From Clostridia bacterium (lineage in GTDB: Bacteria; Bacillota_A; Clostridia; Christensenellales; Aristaeellaceae), in NCBI GenBank assembly GCA_017464225.1, contig JAFUDW010000191.1:1-24858 (forward strand): 24,858 bases of DNA, in the 5' to 3' direction. Below are positions 1 through 8,596 of this stretch, one piece after another. Positions within the stretch are counted from its first letter, which is position 1; the number at the start of each line of letters is the position of its first letter. Both the position numbers and the translations under genes were made by a program. The notes beneath the pieces are model-generated. The model was not told where the DNA came from. It ran no database searches and saw nothing but the letters and a program-made list of their open reading frames with translations.

Positions 1-1707
1 CAGGCGGCGCTGCTTGGTCGGTGCGGCGTGCTGCGCACGCTCTGCGAGGCCTGCCACGCCATGAGCTATATCCCGGACGAACAGGGCCGCACGCTGCTGC
101 ATTACGCCGCCTGCTCCGGGGACGCCGAAACCATGGCCTTCACCACCCGGGTGCTGGGCTATGACGCGGCCCAGGGCGACTGCGCGGGCGTTACGCCGCT
201 GGATCTGGCGAAGGAGCGGGGCGAGGATGCGCTGCGGGCGCTGGAGGAGATCTCCGGCATCCGCCTGGCGGACTGCTACCGCAACCCGGTGCGCCGGGGC
301 TTCTGGCCTGATCCCTCCATCCTGCGGGTGGGCGAGGAGTACTGGATGGTCAATTCCACCTTCGCCATGGTGCCCGCCCTGCCCATTAGCCGCAGCCGGG
401 ATCTGGTGCACTGGGAAACGGTGGGCCACGTATTCACCGATCCGGACACCGCCGCGCTGAGCGGCCTGCCGGGAGGCTACGGCTATTGGGCGCCCGATAT
501 CTCCTATTATCAGGGCCGTTTCTGGGTAGTGGCCACATTGCGCCGGGATACCGTGCCCTTCCGCCTGCAGATGATCACGTCGGCGTCCTCGCCCCAGGGC
601 CCCTGGGACGCGCCGCGCTTCCTGCCGGTGGATGGCATCGATCCCTCGCTGTTTACCGATGACGACGGCAAGCGCTATCTGGTGGTCAATCCGGGCGTGC
701 AAATCGCCCGCATCAGCGACGCGGGCGAATTGCTGGAGCAGCCGCGCATGATCTTCCTGGGCTGGAACAAGCACAAGAGCGAGGGCCCGCACATCCTGAA
801 AAAGGACGGCTGGTACTATATCTTCCAAGCCGAGGGCGGCACAGGGCAACACCATCTGATCACCTGCTCCCGGGCCCGCTCGCTGGAGGGGCCTTACGAA
901 AGCTGTCCCTTCAATCCCATCCTGGGCCCGCGCCAAGCGGACGCTTACATCGGCCGCGGCGGTCACGGCAAGCCCGTGGCGCTGGGGGACGGCCGCTGGG
1001 CCATCCCGTACCTGTGCGGCCGGAAAACCGAGGGCAAAACGCTGACCGGTCGGGAAACGGCCCTGGACCCCCTGGAATGGACGGCGGACGGCTGGCCCAT
1101 GGTCAACGGCCTGCGCGGCCCCTCCTGCCTGCAGCGGAAGCCGCTGCCCGATCACCCCGTGCGGGAGTCCTCGCCCTGGATGTGCCCCCGGGCCGATCAT
1201 CGGCTGTTTGCCGCCTTTGAGGACGGCGCGATCCGCCTGGCGGGCGGTCAAAGCCCCGCGAGCCTGCGGGACGCCCATCTGCTGCTCCATCGCCAGCGTG
1301 AGGCAGGCGTTCGCCAGCGGGTAATCGCGGACGTATCGGCCATGGCGATCGGCGGTATGGCCGGGCTTGCCGGGTACTATGATGAAAACAGCTGGTATCT
1401 GCTGGGCCTGCGCAGGACCGAAAAGGGCGCCGAAATCGTGCTTTGGGAGCGCGTTGGCGCCGAGGACCGGGAACGCCCGCTGGGCGTCGTATCCGGATTC
1501 AGGGCGACGCTGGAAATCGAAGGGGAAGGGCTGACGCGCCGGGCTGCCTGTGCGGAAAGCGGAGAGCGCGCCGCGTTCCGCGTTGAATACCTGACCGACG
1601 AGGGCCTGCGGATGGGCAAGCGCTTTACCGGCGCGACGCTGGGCCTGGCCGCCGTGGGCGCGGGCCAGGCGCTGCTCCTGGACTATTTTGAGGAAATGAC
1701 GCCATGA
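1..1707 (+). CDS. Ankyrin-repeat / GH43 glycosidase fusion, 5' partial
   Basis: The reading frame is open to base 1 and the residues before the first in-frame GTG (base 28) continue an ankyrin helix pattern, so the true start lies left of the window. Counting from base 1, residues 1 to about 85 show ankyrin repeats (GRTLLHYAACSGD, then GVTPLDLAKERG). From about 94 a five-bladed GH43 domain follows, with all three expected acidic residues: D104 in FWPDPSI (base), D214 in DPSLFTDDDG (pKa modulator) and E261 in SEGPH (acid). The last 170 residues resemble the GH43 C-terminal beta-sandwich (AGLAGYYDENSWYLLGL). Family members are mostly beta-xylosidases or alpha-L-arabinofuranosidases; the exact specificity is not readable. 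No signal peptide is visible, but the N-terminus is missing; I infer a cytoplasmic enzyme acting on imported oligosaccharides. It overlaps the next gene by 4 bases (ATGA), implying translational coupling. Confidence 0.88.
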   Translation, partial: QAALLGRCGVLRTLCEACHAMSYIPDEQGRTLLHYAACSGDAETMAFTTRVLGYDAAQGDCAGVTPLDLAKERGEDALRALEEISGIRLADCYRNPVRRGFWPDPSILRVGEEYWMVNSTFAMVPALPISRSRDLVHWETVGHVFTDPDTAALSGLPGGYGYWAPDISYYQGRFWVVATLRRDTVPFRLQMITSASSPQGPWDAPRFLPVDGIDPSLFTDDDGKRYLVVNPGVQIARISDAGELLEQPRMIFLGWNKHKSEGPHILKKDGWYYIFQAEGGTGQHHLITCSRARSLEGPYESCPFNPILGPRQADAYIGRGGHGKPVALGDGRWAIPYLCGRKTEGKTLTGRETALDPLEWTADGWPMVNGLRGPSCLQRKPLPDHPVRESSPWMCPRADHRLFAAFEDGAIRLAGGQSPASLRDAHLLLHRQREAGVRQRVIADVSAMAIGGMAGLAGYYDENSWYLLGLRRTEKGAEIVLWERVGAEDRERPLGVVSGFRATLEIEGEGLTRRAACAESGERAAFRVEYLTDEGLRMGKRFTGATLGLAAVGAGQALLLDYFEEMTP

Positions 1708-2861
1708 GTGAAAAGAAAGCTTTCCGCCCCCGCATCCTGCTGATATCGGTGGGCATGTACGGGCAGAAATATCTGGCCGAAGCAACCGGCGGCGACGTGG
1801 GCGGCGACGTGGTCGGCATTGTGGACGTGGCGCCCGGCCTGGCCGAAAAATTTCCCGTGATCGCCCAGCGGGGCATCCCGGTATACACCAGCCTTGACGG
1901 TTTCTTTGCCGCCGACCGCGCCGATCTGGCCGTGATCTCCTCGCCCATCCATCTGCACACCGTCATGGCGCTGGATTGCCTGAAAAACGGCGCGCACGTT
2001 CTGTGCGAAAAGCCGCTGTGCCTCACCGAAGAGGAAACGCTGCGCCTGGCCGGGGCTGCCCGGCAAGCCGGACGCTTTCTGGCGCTGGGCTGGCAGCTCA
2101 ACTATGACCGGGCGGTATTGGCGCTGAAAGCCGATATCCTGTCGGGCCGCTTTGGCAGGCCGCTGCGGGCGCGCTGCGTGCACGCCATGCGCCGGGGCCG
2201 GAATTACTACGCCCGGAGCGCCTGGGCGGGCAGGATCGCCGTCGACGGGCGCGAGGTGCTGGACAGCCCCTTCATGAACGCCTGCGCCCATCATTTTCAG
2301 CTGATGACCTTTCTGCTGGGCGCTACCATGGAAACGGCAATCGGCGTTCAAAGCGTGGAGGGCGAACTGTACCGCGGCAATCCCAACGTGGAAAACTACG
2401 ATATCGCCGCCCTGCGCTTCATCGCGGAATCGGGCGTGCCGCTGTGCTATTATACCGCTCATCCGCTGAAGACCAAAAACCTGGGACAGGAGGGCCTGGC
2501 GGAGTTTGAGGGCGGCACGCTGACCTGGGGAAAGGGCAAGCCCTTCCGGATGGTCACCTGCGCCGGGGAAACCGTCGATTACGGCATGGACGGCAATACG
2601 CCGCTGATGCAGAAGCTCTGCGACGCCATACAGTGCGTAAAGGATGGAACGCATCCGCTCTGCGGGCCGGAGGCCGGGCTGGCCCACCTGCAGGCCGTGC
2701 GCATGGCTCAGACGCTGCCCATCTGGGCGGTCGATCCCGCCCGCGTGGACTGGCTGGAGGAGGAAAACGATCTGTTCCCCTGCGTGCGGGGGCTGGAGGA
2801 GACCTTCCGCGCCGCGGCGGAGCAATGGGCTTTGCCCGGGGAGATCGGTCTCTCCCTGTAA
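1704..2861 (+). CDS. Gfo/Idh/MocA-family NAD(P)-dependent oxidoreductase (first of three)
   Basis: This 385-residue protein has the family layout: an N-terminal Rossmann fold with a modified glycine motif (SVGMYG, residues 15-20), an acidic residue ending beta-2 (D41, suggesting NAD preference), the SSPIHLH segment near 79-85 and the diagnostic EKP motif at 102-104, whose Lys is catalytic in the family. The C-terminal alpha/beta domain carries a His pair (H196, H197) where the catalytic His usually sits. Family members oxidise or reduce sugar hydroxyls, often at C3 or C2, with NAD(H) or NADP(H). It starts inside the stop of the GH43 gene and precedes the transporter binding protein, so it probably acts on a product of this pathway. 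It is clearly diverged from the two later family members, so it is not a recent duplicate. Substrate unknown. Confidence 0.9.
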   Translation: MSEKKAFRPRILLISVGMYGQKYLAEATGGDVGGDVVGIVDVAPGLAEKFPVIAQRGIPVYTSLDGFFAADRADLAVISSPIHLHTVMALDCLKNGAHVLCEKPLCLTEEETLRLAGAARQAGRFLALGWQLNYDRAVLALKADILSGRFGRPLRARCVHAMRRGRNYYARSAWAGRIAVDGREVLDSPFMNACAHHFQLMTFLLGATMETAIGVQSVEGELYRGNPNVENYDIAALRFIAESGVPLCYYTAHPLKTKNLGQEGLAEFEGGTLTWGKGKPFRMVTCAGETVDYGMDGNTPLMQKLCDAIQCVKDGTHPLCGPEAGLAHLQAVRMAQTLPIWAVDPARVDWLEEENDLFPCVRGLEETFRAAAEQWALPGEIGLSL

Positions 2862-2920
2862 ACACCGAATTATTGGCGGGACACCGCTGATAAAAATAAA
2901 AGAAAAGGAGCACCCCCATC

Positions 2921-4525
2921 ATGAAGAAACTTGTTGCTTTGTTCCTCGTACTGGCGATGCTGGCCACCCTGGCCGTGACCGCCGTGGCCGATGAGAGCAA
3001 GCCCTACGAGGGCGTGAAGCTGACCTACTGGGTCAAGCTGCATGAAAACCTGGACGCCGCCAAGGTCACCAATATGGCGCAGACCCGTTGGTACGAGGCC
3101 GTCAAGAACGCCACCGGCATCGAAATTGAATTTATCCATCCCGCCGCCGGTCAGGATGGCACCGAGTTCAACCTGCTGACCGCCGTGCCGGACGAGATGC
3201 CCGACATCGTGGAATACAGCTGGACTTCCTATCCCGGCGGCGCCTCCGCCGCCATCGAGGACGAGGTCATCATGCCGCTGAACGATGTGATCGCTTCCGG
3301 CAAGGCCCCCAACCTCAAGACCATCCTGGATAACGAGATCGATATCGACAAGGCCGTCAAGACCGCCGACGGCGATTACTATGTGTTCCCCTTCCTGCGC
3401 GGCACCACCTATGAAGACAATAACTGCCTGTTCACCTCCGGCTTCTATATGCGCGGCGATATCCTGAAGGAATTGGGCCTGGAAGTGCCCGAGACCATCG
3501 ACGAGTGGGACACCGTGCTGCGCGCCGTTAAGGCCGCCTATCCCGATATGATCCCCTTCATCACCCGTACCGAGTGGATGAACCAGATCTTCACCCCCGG
3601 CTACGACAACTTCTGGGATTACTATGTTGAGGACGGCGTGGTCAAGAACGGCCTGATCGAGGACGGCCATTTTGAGTACCTCAAGAAGATGGCTTCCTGG
3701 TATGCCGACGGCCTGATCGATCCCGATTACCTGACCCATACCAAGGCCGGCGACGGCCGCGGCATCATGGCCGCCGGCAACGCCTTCGCCACCTATGACG
3801 CCTGCGGCGGCGGCGCTTCCAACATCTTCCCCTACCTGCTGGAATCCGGCCTGATCTCCGATGAGAGCGATATGGTCACCACCGTGCCCGTGACCTCGGT
3901 CAAGGGCCAGAACGCCAAGTTCTCCAAGATGAACGGCCTGTACGACGCCTCCGGCTCCTCCGCCGCCATCTCCAAGCGCCTGGCTGACGAGGGCGGCGAA
4001 AAGCTGGAAGCCGCCATCTATCTGCTGGACTGGATGTACTCCGAAGAAGGCCACATGATCAACTGCTTCGGCATCGAAGGCGAGAGCTATAACATGGTGG
4101 ACGGCTATCCCACCTTTACCGATGTTGTGCTGAATAACCCCGACGGCCTGAACGTTGCCGCCGCTTTGAGCCTGTATGCCCGCGGCCATCAGAACGGCCC
4201 CGTGGTGCAGGATACCCGCGTCAACGACCAGTATTACAGCTATTCCGCCCAGGTGGCCGGCATGAAGCTGTGGACCAAGACTGACTTTGGCGAGTACATG
4301 TATCCCGCCGGCGCCGCCATCGCCACCGATGACGCCGATGATTTCGCCACCATCACCGCCAATGTAAAGACCTACCGTGAGGAAATGGAAGCCAAGTGGA
4401 TCACCGGTCAGGAAGAGCTGACCGAGGATGCCTGGAACGCCTACGTGGCCCAGCTGGAAGCCTATGGCCTGAGCCGCGCTATCCAGTACAAGCAGGCTGC
4501 CTACGACGCCTTCATGGCCAACTGA
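2921..4525 (+). CDS. ABC transporter solute-binding protein, LplA-like carbohydrate type
   Basis: The 534-residue product begins with a textbook export signal: MKK, a hydrophobic core to about residue 20 and a probable signal peptidase I site after AVA (residue 23). There is no cysteine near the cleavage point, so it is not an obvious lipoprotein, unusual for a Gram-positive binding protein. The mature part has the large extracellular solute-binding family 1 fold, with features such as YWVKLHEN near the start, a hinge region rich in W, Y and D, and conserved MPDIVEYSW. LplA-type proteins bind oligosaccharides for a two-permease importer; the matching permeases are encoded at 9604-11472. A strong AGGAG lies 10 bases before the ATG. 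A stable hairpin follows the stop codon, as often seen where the binding protein must be made in excess over its permeases. Confidence 0.92.
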   Translation: MKKLVALFLVLAMLATLAVTAVADESKPYEGVKLTYWVKLHENLDAAKVTNMAQTRWYEAVKNATGIEIEFIHPAAGQDGTEFNLLTAVPDEMPDIVEYSWTSYPGGASAAIEDEVIMPLNDVIASGKAPNLKTILDNEIDIDKAVKTADGDYYVFPFLRGTTYEDNNCLFTSGFYMRGDILKELGLEVPETIDEWDTVLRAVKAAYPDMIPFITRTEWMNQIFTPGYDNFWDYYVEDGVVKNGLIEDGHFEYLKKMASWYADGLIDPDYLTHTKAGDGRGIMAAGNAFATYDACGGGASNIFPYLLESGLISDESDMVTTVPVTSVKGQNAKFSKMNGLYDASGSSAAISKRLADEGGEKLEAAIYLLDWMYSEEGHMINCFGIEGESYNMVDGYPTFTDVVLNNPDGLNVAAALSLYARGHQNGPVVQDTRVNDQYYSYSAQVAGMKLWTKTDFGEYMYPAGAAIATDDADDFATITANVKTYREEMEAKWITGQEELTEDAWNAYVAQLEAYGLSRAIQYKQAAYDAFMAN

Positions 4526-4536
4526 TCAATCATCCC

Positions 4537-4564
4537 GCAGGGGCGGCAGCGCTGCCGCCCCTGC
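4537..4564 (+). promoter_or_regulatory. Perfect 28-base palindrome after the binding-protein gene (mRNA stabiliser or attenuator)
   Basis: GCAGGGGCGGCAGC is followed at once by its exact reverse complement, 12 bases past the stop codon. In RNA this folds into a very stable GC hairpin with a minimal loop. No run of U follows, so it is not a classical intrinsic terminator. I infer a 3'-end stabiliser or partial stop that raises binding-protein mRNA relative to downstream genes. Confidence 0.75.
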
Positions 4565-4574
4565 ATCCCTTTGG

Positions 4575-4621
4575 GGAAGCGCCGGGCAAAGCCGGGCCGG
4601 AGGGCTTTGCCCAGCGTTTCC
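4575..4621 (+). promoter_or_regulatory. Second long stem-loop just upstream of the lyase gene
   Basis: Bases 4575-4593 pair with 4603-4621 over 19 positions, with one G-U pair and one C-A mismatch, leaving a 9-base loop. It sits 15 bases before the GGAGG of the lyase gene. There is no following T run. Together with the preceding palindrome it fills most of the 124-base gap and could modulate read-through, mRNA processing or lyase translation. Confidence 0.65.
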
Positions 4622-4649
4622 GTCACAAAAGCTTTGGAGGATCAAACAA

Positions 4650-6677
4650 ATGCCCTGGTACGAAACCGTTCTTTCACTGGTAGATCTGGATCATCCCGCC
4701 CTGGCCGAAGCCAAGGCTCGCCTGAACGGCGGCGACCGGGAGGGCTGCGCAAAGGCCGTGATCCGGCATTTCCGCTCCCGCACCGCGCCGCGCTATCTCT
4801 TTGGCGTGGAAGATCTGCGCAAGAATCAGGATGAAGGCCTGATCGCGGACGCCGAGGAGGTCATGGGTCATACCATTTACGGCCATACCTTCCCGGGAGC
4901 GATCGACTGGCATTTCAATCCCACCGATGATGCCGCCCATGACAACGAATGGAGCTGGTCGCTGTACCGCTTCATCTTCTGGCAGCCGCTGGCCCGGGCC
5001 TACGCCAAAACGGGGGATGAGCGCTATCCCGCCGAGGCCATCGATATGCTGCGGGGCTTTCTCGCGGCCTGGCCGCTCAGCGATTTCCTGGCGGACGAGG
5101 AGGGATATATCAAGCGCCACCAGTATCCCAGCTACCCCTGGCGGCATATTGAAACGGCCATGCGGCTCTATACCGCCTTCATCCCCTGCCTATGCGCCTT
5201 TCGGGAGAGCGCTGCCTGGGAGGGGGAAGCCTGGGCGCTGTACCTGGGCGCGGTGAAAATGCACGCCGATTACCTGGTCGCCCATTACACCAATCATGAA
5301 AAGAGCAGCAACTGGCTCACCATGGAGTCCGGCGCGCTGCTGCAGGCCGCCATTATGTTCCCGGAGCTCCTGGGATCGAAGGATTGGATGAAGCACGGCT
5401 ATCAGCGCGTGATGCACGAAATGCGTTATTCCTTCGATAACGACGGCGTGCACATGGAGCGCACCAGTATTTACCATATGGTGGCCGCCATCAGCTATTT
5501 TCAGTGCATCCGGCTGTGCGAACTGAACGGCATTCCCGTGCCGCCCTACGCCCGGGATACCATCAGCCGCGCCTGCGAGTTCATCCTGCGGCAGCTCAAG
5601 CCCGATTTTTCCACGCCCATGATCGGCGACGCCGATCGGGATGATTTGACGGCCCGGCGCAGCGATACCTCGCTGTATGAGGGCATGAACCTTTCCATGG
5701 ATCCCTATGACCTCAATGAGATGCGGGCCTGGTTTCGCCAGATGGCGGCATGGACGGGCCGGGGCGATTTCCTCTGGGTGGCCACGGGCCGGGCGCAGGG
5801 GCATCCGCCTATCGAGCGCAATTTTTCCATGCGGGAGGCCGGTATCCATATCATGCGCACGGGCTGGGGGAACGAGGACAGCTATATGCATATCCACGGC
5901 GTGCAGCTGGAGCGCGGCGAAAAGAGCACCCACAGCCACAACGACACCGGACACTTTGAGCTGCAAATCGCCGGAGAGGACATCCTGCTGGACGGCGGCC
6001 GCTATATCTACAACCAATCCGTCTGGAAGGATTGGCGGCACTATTTTACCGGTGCTTTGGCCCATAACACGCTGTACTGCGACGATCTAACCATGGGCGC
6101 GGTGCCCGGGGTGAGCCGGGTTCGCGGCGTCAGGCTGTTCCTCCACCGGTTTGAGGAGAACGAGCGGTATGCCGTCATCGACGTGAGCCATAACGGCTAT
6201 GTATTTACCGACGATCCGGTATATCACCGCCGGGTGGCCGTGCGGCTGGAAAAGGACGTGTACGTGCTGGACGACCGGATCACCGGACTGGGCCTTGCGG
6301 AGCATGATTTCCGCCTGACGTTCAATTTTGCCCCCGGAAAGCTGACGGGAAGCGGCCTGCGCTGGACGTATGAAACGCCTAAGGGCCGGGCCTACGCCGT
6401 CGCCGCGGCCTGCGACGCGCCGATCGAAAGCGTCATGCTGCACGGCAGCGAGGAGCCCAAAGGCGGCTGGGTCAGTTACGGCTACAGCCTGCGGGTGCCC
6501 GCGCCCCAGCTGACGCTGAAACGCCAGGGCAAAGCGCCCTTCCGCTGCGTCACGGTGATCGCTCCCGCGGGCTGCGACGCCAGGATCGCTTTTGAGGGAG
6601 AGACCGCCGTTGTGGCGCTGAGCGGGGGATATAATACCTGCCTTAAACTGAACGGCGATGAAATAGAAAGGAAATGA
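4650..6677 (+). CDS. Heparinase II/III-family polysaccharide lyase
   Basis: This 675-residue protein has the two-domain heparinase II/III plan. An alpha-helical toroid (about 1-370) contains SNWLTME (N221), the HMERTSIYH segment (E270, Y275, H276) and GDADRDD. A beta-sandwich (about 390-675) carries the signature THSHNDTGHFELQ (H428, H430, D432, H435), then ILLDGG and HYFTGALAHNTL. Lyases of this fold cleave uronic-acid glycosidic bonds by beta-elimination, using Tyr/His as base and acid. Known substrates include heparan sulfate, alginate oligomers and other uronides, and which one applies here cannot be read. There is no signal peptide, so it should act in the cytoplasm on imported oligosaccharides. 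A GGAGG lies about 10 bases upstream of the ATG, and the next gene starts 3 bases after the stop. Confidence 0.9.
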   Translation: MPWYETVLSLVDLDHPALAEAKARLNGGDREGCAKAVIRHFRSRTAPRYLFGVEDLRKNQDEGLIADAEEVMGHTIYGHTFPGAIDWHFNPTDDAAHDNEWSWSLYRFIFWQPLARAYAKTGDERYPAEAIDMLRGFLAAWPLSDFLADEEGYIKRHQYPSYPWRHIETAMRLYTAFIPCLCAFRESAAWEGEAWALYLGAVKMHADYLVAHYTNHEKSSNWLTMESGALLQAAIMFPELLGSKDWMKHGYQRVMHEMRYSFDNDGVHMERTSIYHMVAAISYFQCIRLCELNGIPVPPYARDTISRACEFILRQLKPDFSTPMIGDADRDDLTARRSDTSLYEGMNLSMDPYDLNEMRAWFRQMAAWTGRGDFLWVATGRAQGHPPIERNFSMREAGIHIMRTGWGNEDSYMHIHGVQLERGEKSTHSHNDTGHFELQIAGEDILLDGGRYIYNQSVWKDWRHYFTGALAHNTLYCDDLTMGAVPGVSRVRGVRLFLHRFEENERYAVIDVSHNGYVFTDDPVYHRRVAVRLEKDVYVLDDRITGLGLAEHDFRLTFNFAPGKLTGSGLRWTYETPKGRAYAVAAACDAPIESVMLHGSEEPKGGWVSYGYSLRVPAPQLTLKRQGKAPFRCVTVIAPAGCDARIAFEGETAVVALSGGYNTCLKLNGDEIERK

Positions 6678-6680
6678 GCC

Positions 6681-7448
6681 ATGAAAATCGGATTTTGCGC
6701 CAAGCCTGACATGATCGGGGCGGTGGCTGCCGCCGGATTTGATTACATTGAGCTGCCAGTCAATTACGTGGCCGCTCTGAGCGACGGGGAGTTCAGCGAA
6801 TGCCTGCGGGCGGTCAAGGCTGCGCCCATCCCGGCGCCCGCTTTCAATCTGCTGTTCCCCAAAACGATACAGCTGCTGGCCCCCGGAACCGCCGATGCCG
6901 AGATCGCGGATTACCTGCATAACGCCTTTGAGCGCATGCGCCTCCTGGGCGGCAGCGTGGCGGTGTTCGGCAGCGGCAAAAGCCGCAACCGTCCGGAGAA
7001 TATGGATTACGGCGCGGCCTTCCGCCGCCTGGTTCAGGTGACGCGTCTGACCGGAGAGATCGCGGAAAAATACGGCGTCACCGTGGTGATCGAGCCTCTC
7101 AATCGGAGCGAATGCAACATGATCAATTCGCTGGCCGAGGGCGCGTGCCTGGCCGCCGCCGTCGATCATCCGCGCGTGCGGCTGCTGGCTGATTATTATC
7201 ATATTGCCGTGGAGGGTCAGCCGCCCGAGGATATCGAGCGCCTGTGCGGCATTGCCCACGCCCATATCGCTACGCAGGCCGGCCGCCGTGTGCCCCTGCA
7301 GGACGATCCGGGCTATCATACCATGTTTGCCGCCATGAAGCGGACGGGCTATGCCGGACTGATCAGCGTGGAGGGCAAAAGCGACGATCTGGCGACGGAC
7401 GGCCCGGCGGCGGTGAAGCTGCTCAAAAGCGTATGGGAGGAAGCTTGA
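6681..7448 (+). CDS. Sugar phosphate isomerase/epimerase-like TIM barrel (AP endonuclease 2 superfamily), first of two
   Basis: The 255-residue protein matches the xylose-isomerase-like TIM-barrel superfamily in length and pattern. It opens with beta-1 MKIGFC, then FDYIELP for beta-2. The divalent metal ligands are apparently intact: E138 in VVIEPLNRSE, D171 with H174 in LLADYYHI, H195 in AHAHIA and E231 in ISVEGK. Family members include hydroxypyruvate isomerase, tagatose/psicose epimerases, inosose dehydratase and C-glycoside lyase subunits such as DgpC. Wedged 3 bases after the lyase gene and 2 bases before an oxidoreductase gene, it should isomerise, epimerise or eliminate a sugar intermediate made by those enzymes. 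The start is fixed by an AGGAAA about 8 bases before the ATG. The exact reaction is unknown. Confidence 0.88.
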   Translation: MKIGFCAKPDMIGAVAAAGFDYIELPVNYVAALSDGEFSECLRAVKAAPIPAPAFNLLFPKTIQLLAPGTADAEIADYLHNAFERMRLLGGSVAVFGSGKSRNRPENMDYGAAFRRLVQVTRLTGEIAEKYGVTVVIEPLNRSECNMINSLAEGACLAAAVDHPRVRLLADYYHIAVEGQPPEDIERLCGIAHAHIATQAGRRVPLQDDPGYHTMFAAMKRTGYAGLISVEGKSDDLATDGPAAVKLLKSVWEEA

Positions 7449-7450
7449 AT

Positions 7451-8572
7451 ATGGAACAGGTGCGTTACGGACTGATCGGATATGGCAAGATCGGCAGCCA
7501 GCACGCGGGCAAGATCATGCAGGGCAAGGTGCCCTCGCTCAAGCTCTGCGCCGTGGCCGATACCGATCCCGCGCGGCTGCAGGCCGCCCGGGAGGCGCTG
7601 GGCGACTCCGTGCAGTATTTTGATACCGCCGAGGCGCTGATGGATTCAGGCGCGGCGGAGGCTGTGCACATCTGCACGCCCCATTACCTGCATCCCTCGC
7701 TGGCGATCTACGCGCTGGAGCATGGGCTGCATACCCTGGTAGAAAAGCCGGCGGGCGTGTACACAAAGCAGGTCAAGCGCATGAACGCCGTGGCGAAGGC
7801 CCATCCGGAATTGCGCTTCGCCATGGATTTCAATCAGCGCACCGACCCTACCTATATCAAGGCCCGGGAGCTGGTCAAATCGGGGGCCGTGGGCCGCGTG
7901 ATCCATACCCATTGGCTGATCACCAACTGGTACCGCTCCCAGAGCTATTATGATCAGGGCGGCTGGCGCGCTACCTGGAAAGGCGAGGGCGGCGGCGTGC
8001 TGCTGAACCAGAACCCTCATAATCTGGATATGTGGCAGTGGATCGTGGGCATGCCCAGCCGCGTGCGCTCCCAGGTGTATTACGGACGCCACCGCAATAT
8101 CGAGGTGGAGGACGATGTGATCGCCATGGCCGAGTTCCCGGACGGCGGCATCGGCACCTATATCACCACGGTCATCGACGCGCCGGGCACCAATCGCCTG
8201 GAGATCGACGGCACCCGGGGCCGCCTGGTGGTGGAAAACGGCAAGCTTCATCTGGATCAGCTGGAAATGGAGGAGCCGGAGTTCAACGCTTCCTGGACAA
8301 AGGGGCTGGGCAAGCCCAAGATGCAGGCGATCGAAATTCAGCCGGAGGGCGAATATACCTCCCATTGCGGCATTATGGAAAACTTCTGCCAGTCCATCCT
8401 TACCGGCATACCGCTGTACGCCGATGGACTGGAAGGCATCAACGGGCTGGAGATATCAAACGCCATCCACCTGTCGGACTGGACGGGCGGCGGCTGGGTG
8501 GACGTGCCTGTGGACGAGGAAATGTTCTGCCGCCTGCTGCGGGAAAAGTGCGGCGGCGAGCTGCCGGAATAA
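7451..8572 (+). CDS. Gfo/Idh/MocA-family oxidoreductase (second of three)
   Basis: The frame is open far upstream into the preceding gene. The start is set at the ATG at 7451, giving MEQVRYGLIGYGKIG, because GGAGGA lies about 9 bases before it and the Rossmann strand begins right there. The 373-residue product has GYGKIG at 10-15, CTPHYLH at 75-81, EKP at 98-100 (K99 catalytic in the family) and a C-terminal segment LLNQNPHNLDMW with H190 in the catalytic position. It most resembles the sugar-dehydrogenase branch that oxidises a pyranoside at C3. It follows a TIM-barrel gene by 2 bases, the same pairing seen in oxidation-elimination pathways for glycosides. The substrate is not known from sequence. 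Confidence 0.92.
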   Translation: MEQVRYGLIGYGKIGSQHAGKIMQGKVPSLKLCAVADTDPARLQAAREALGDSVQYFDTAEALMDSGAAEAVHICTPHYLHPSLAIYALEHGLHTLVEKPAGVYTKQVKRMNAVAKAHPELRFAMDFNQRTDPTYIKARELVKSGAVGRVIHTHWLITNWYRSQSYYDQGGWRATWKGEGGGVLLNQNPHNLDMWQWIVGMPSRVRSQVYYGRHRNIEVEDDVIAMAEFPDGGIGTYITTVIDAPGTNRLEIDGTRGRLVVENGKLHLDQLEMEEPEFNASWTKGLGKPKMQAIEIQPEGEYTSHCGIMENFCQSILTGIPLYADGLEGINGLEISNAIHLSDWTGGGWVDVPVDEEMFCRLLREKCGGELPE

Positions 8573-8596
8573 CAAAGGGAAAGAAGGGGACTTGAT

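Noticed and set aside
2870..4189. Long open frame on the - strand opposite the binding-protein gene
   Set aside because: It is rich in G, H, V, Q and D with no domain pattern and no ribosome site, and lies fully opposite a well-supported gene. GC-rich codon bias creates such frames throughout the window.
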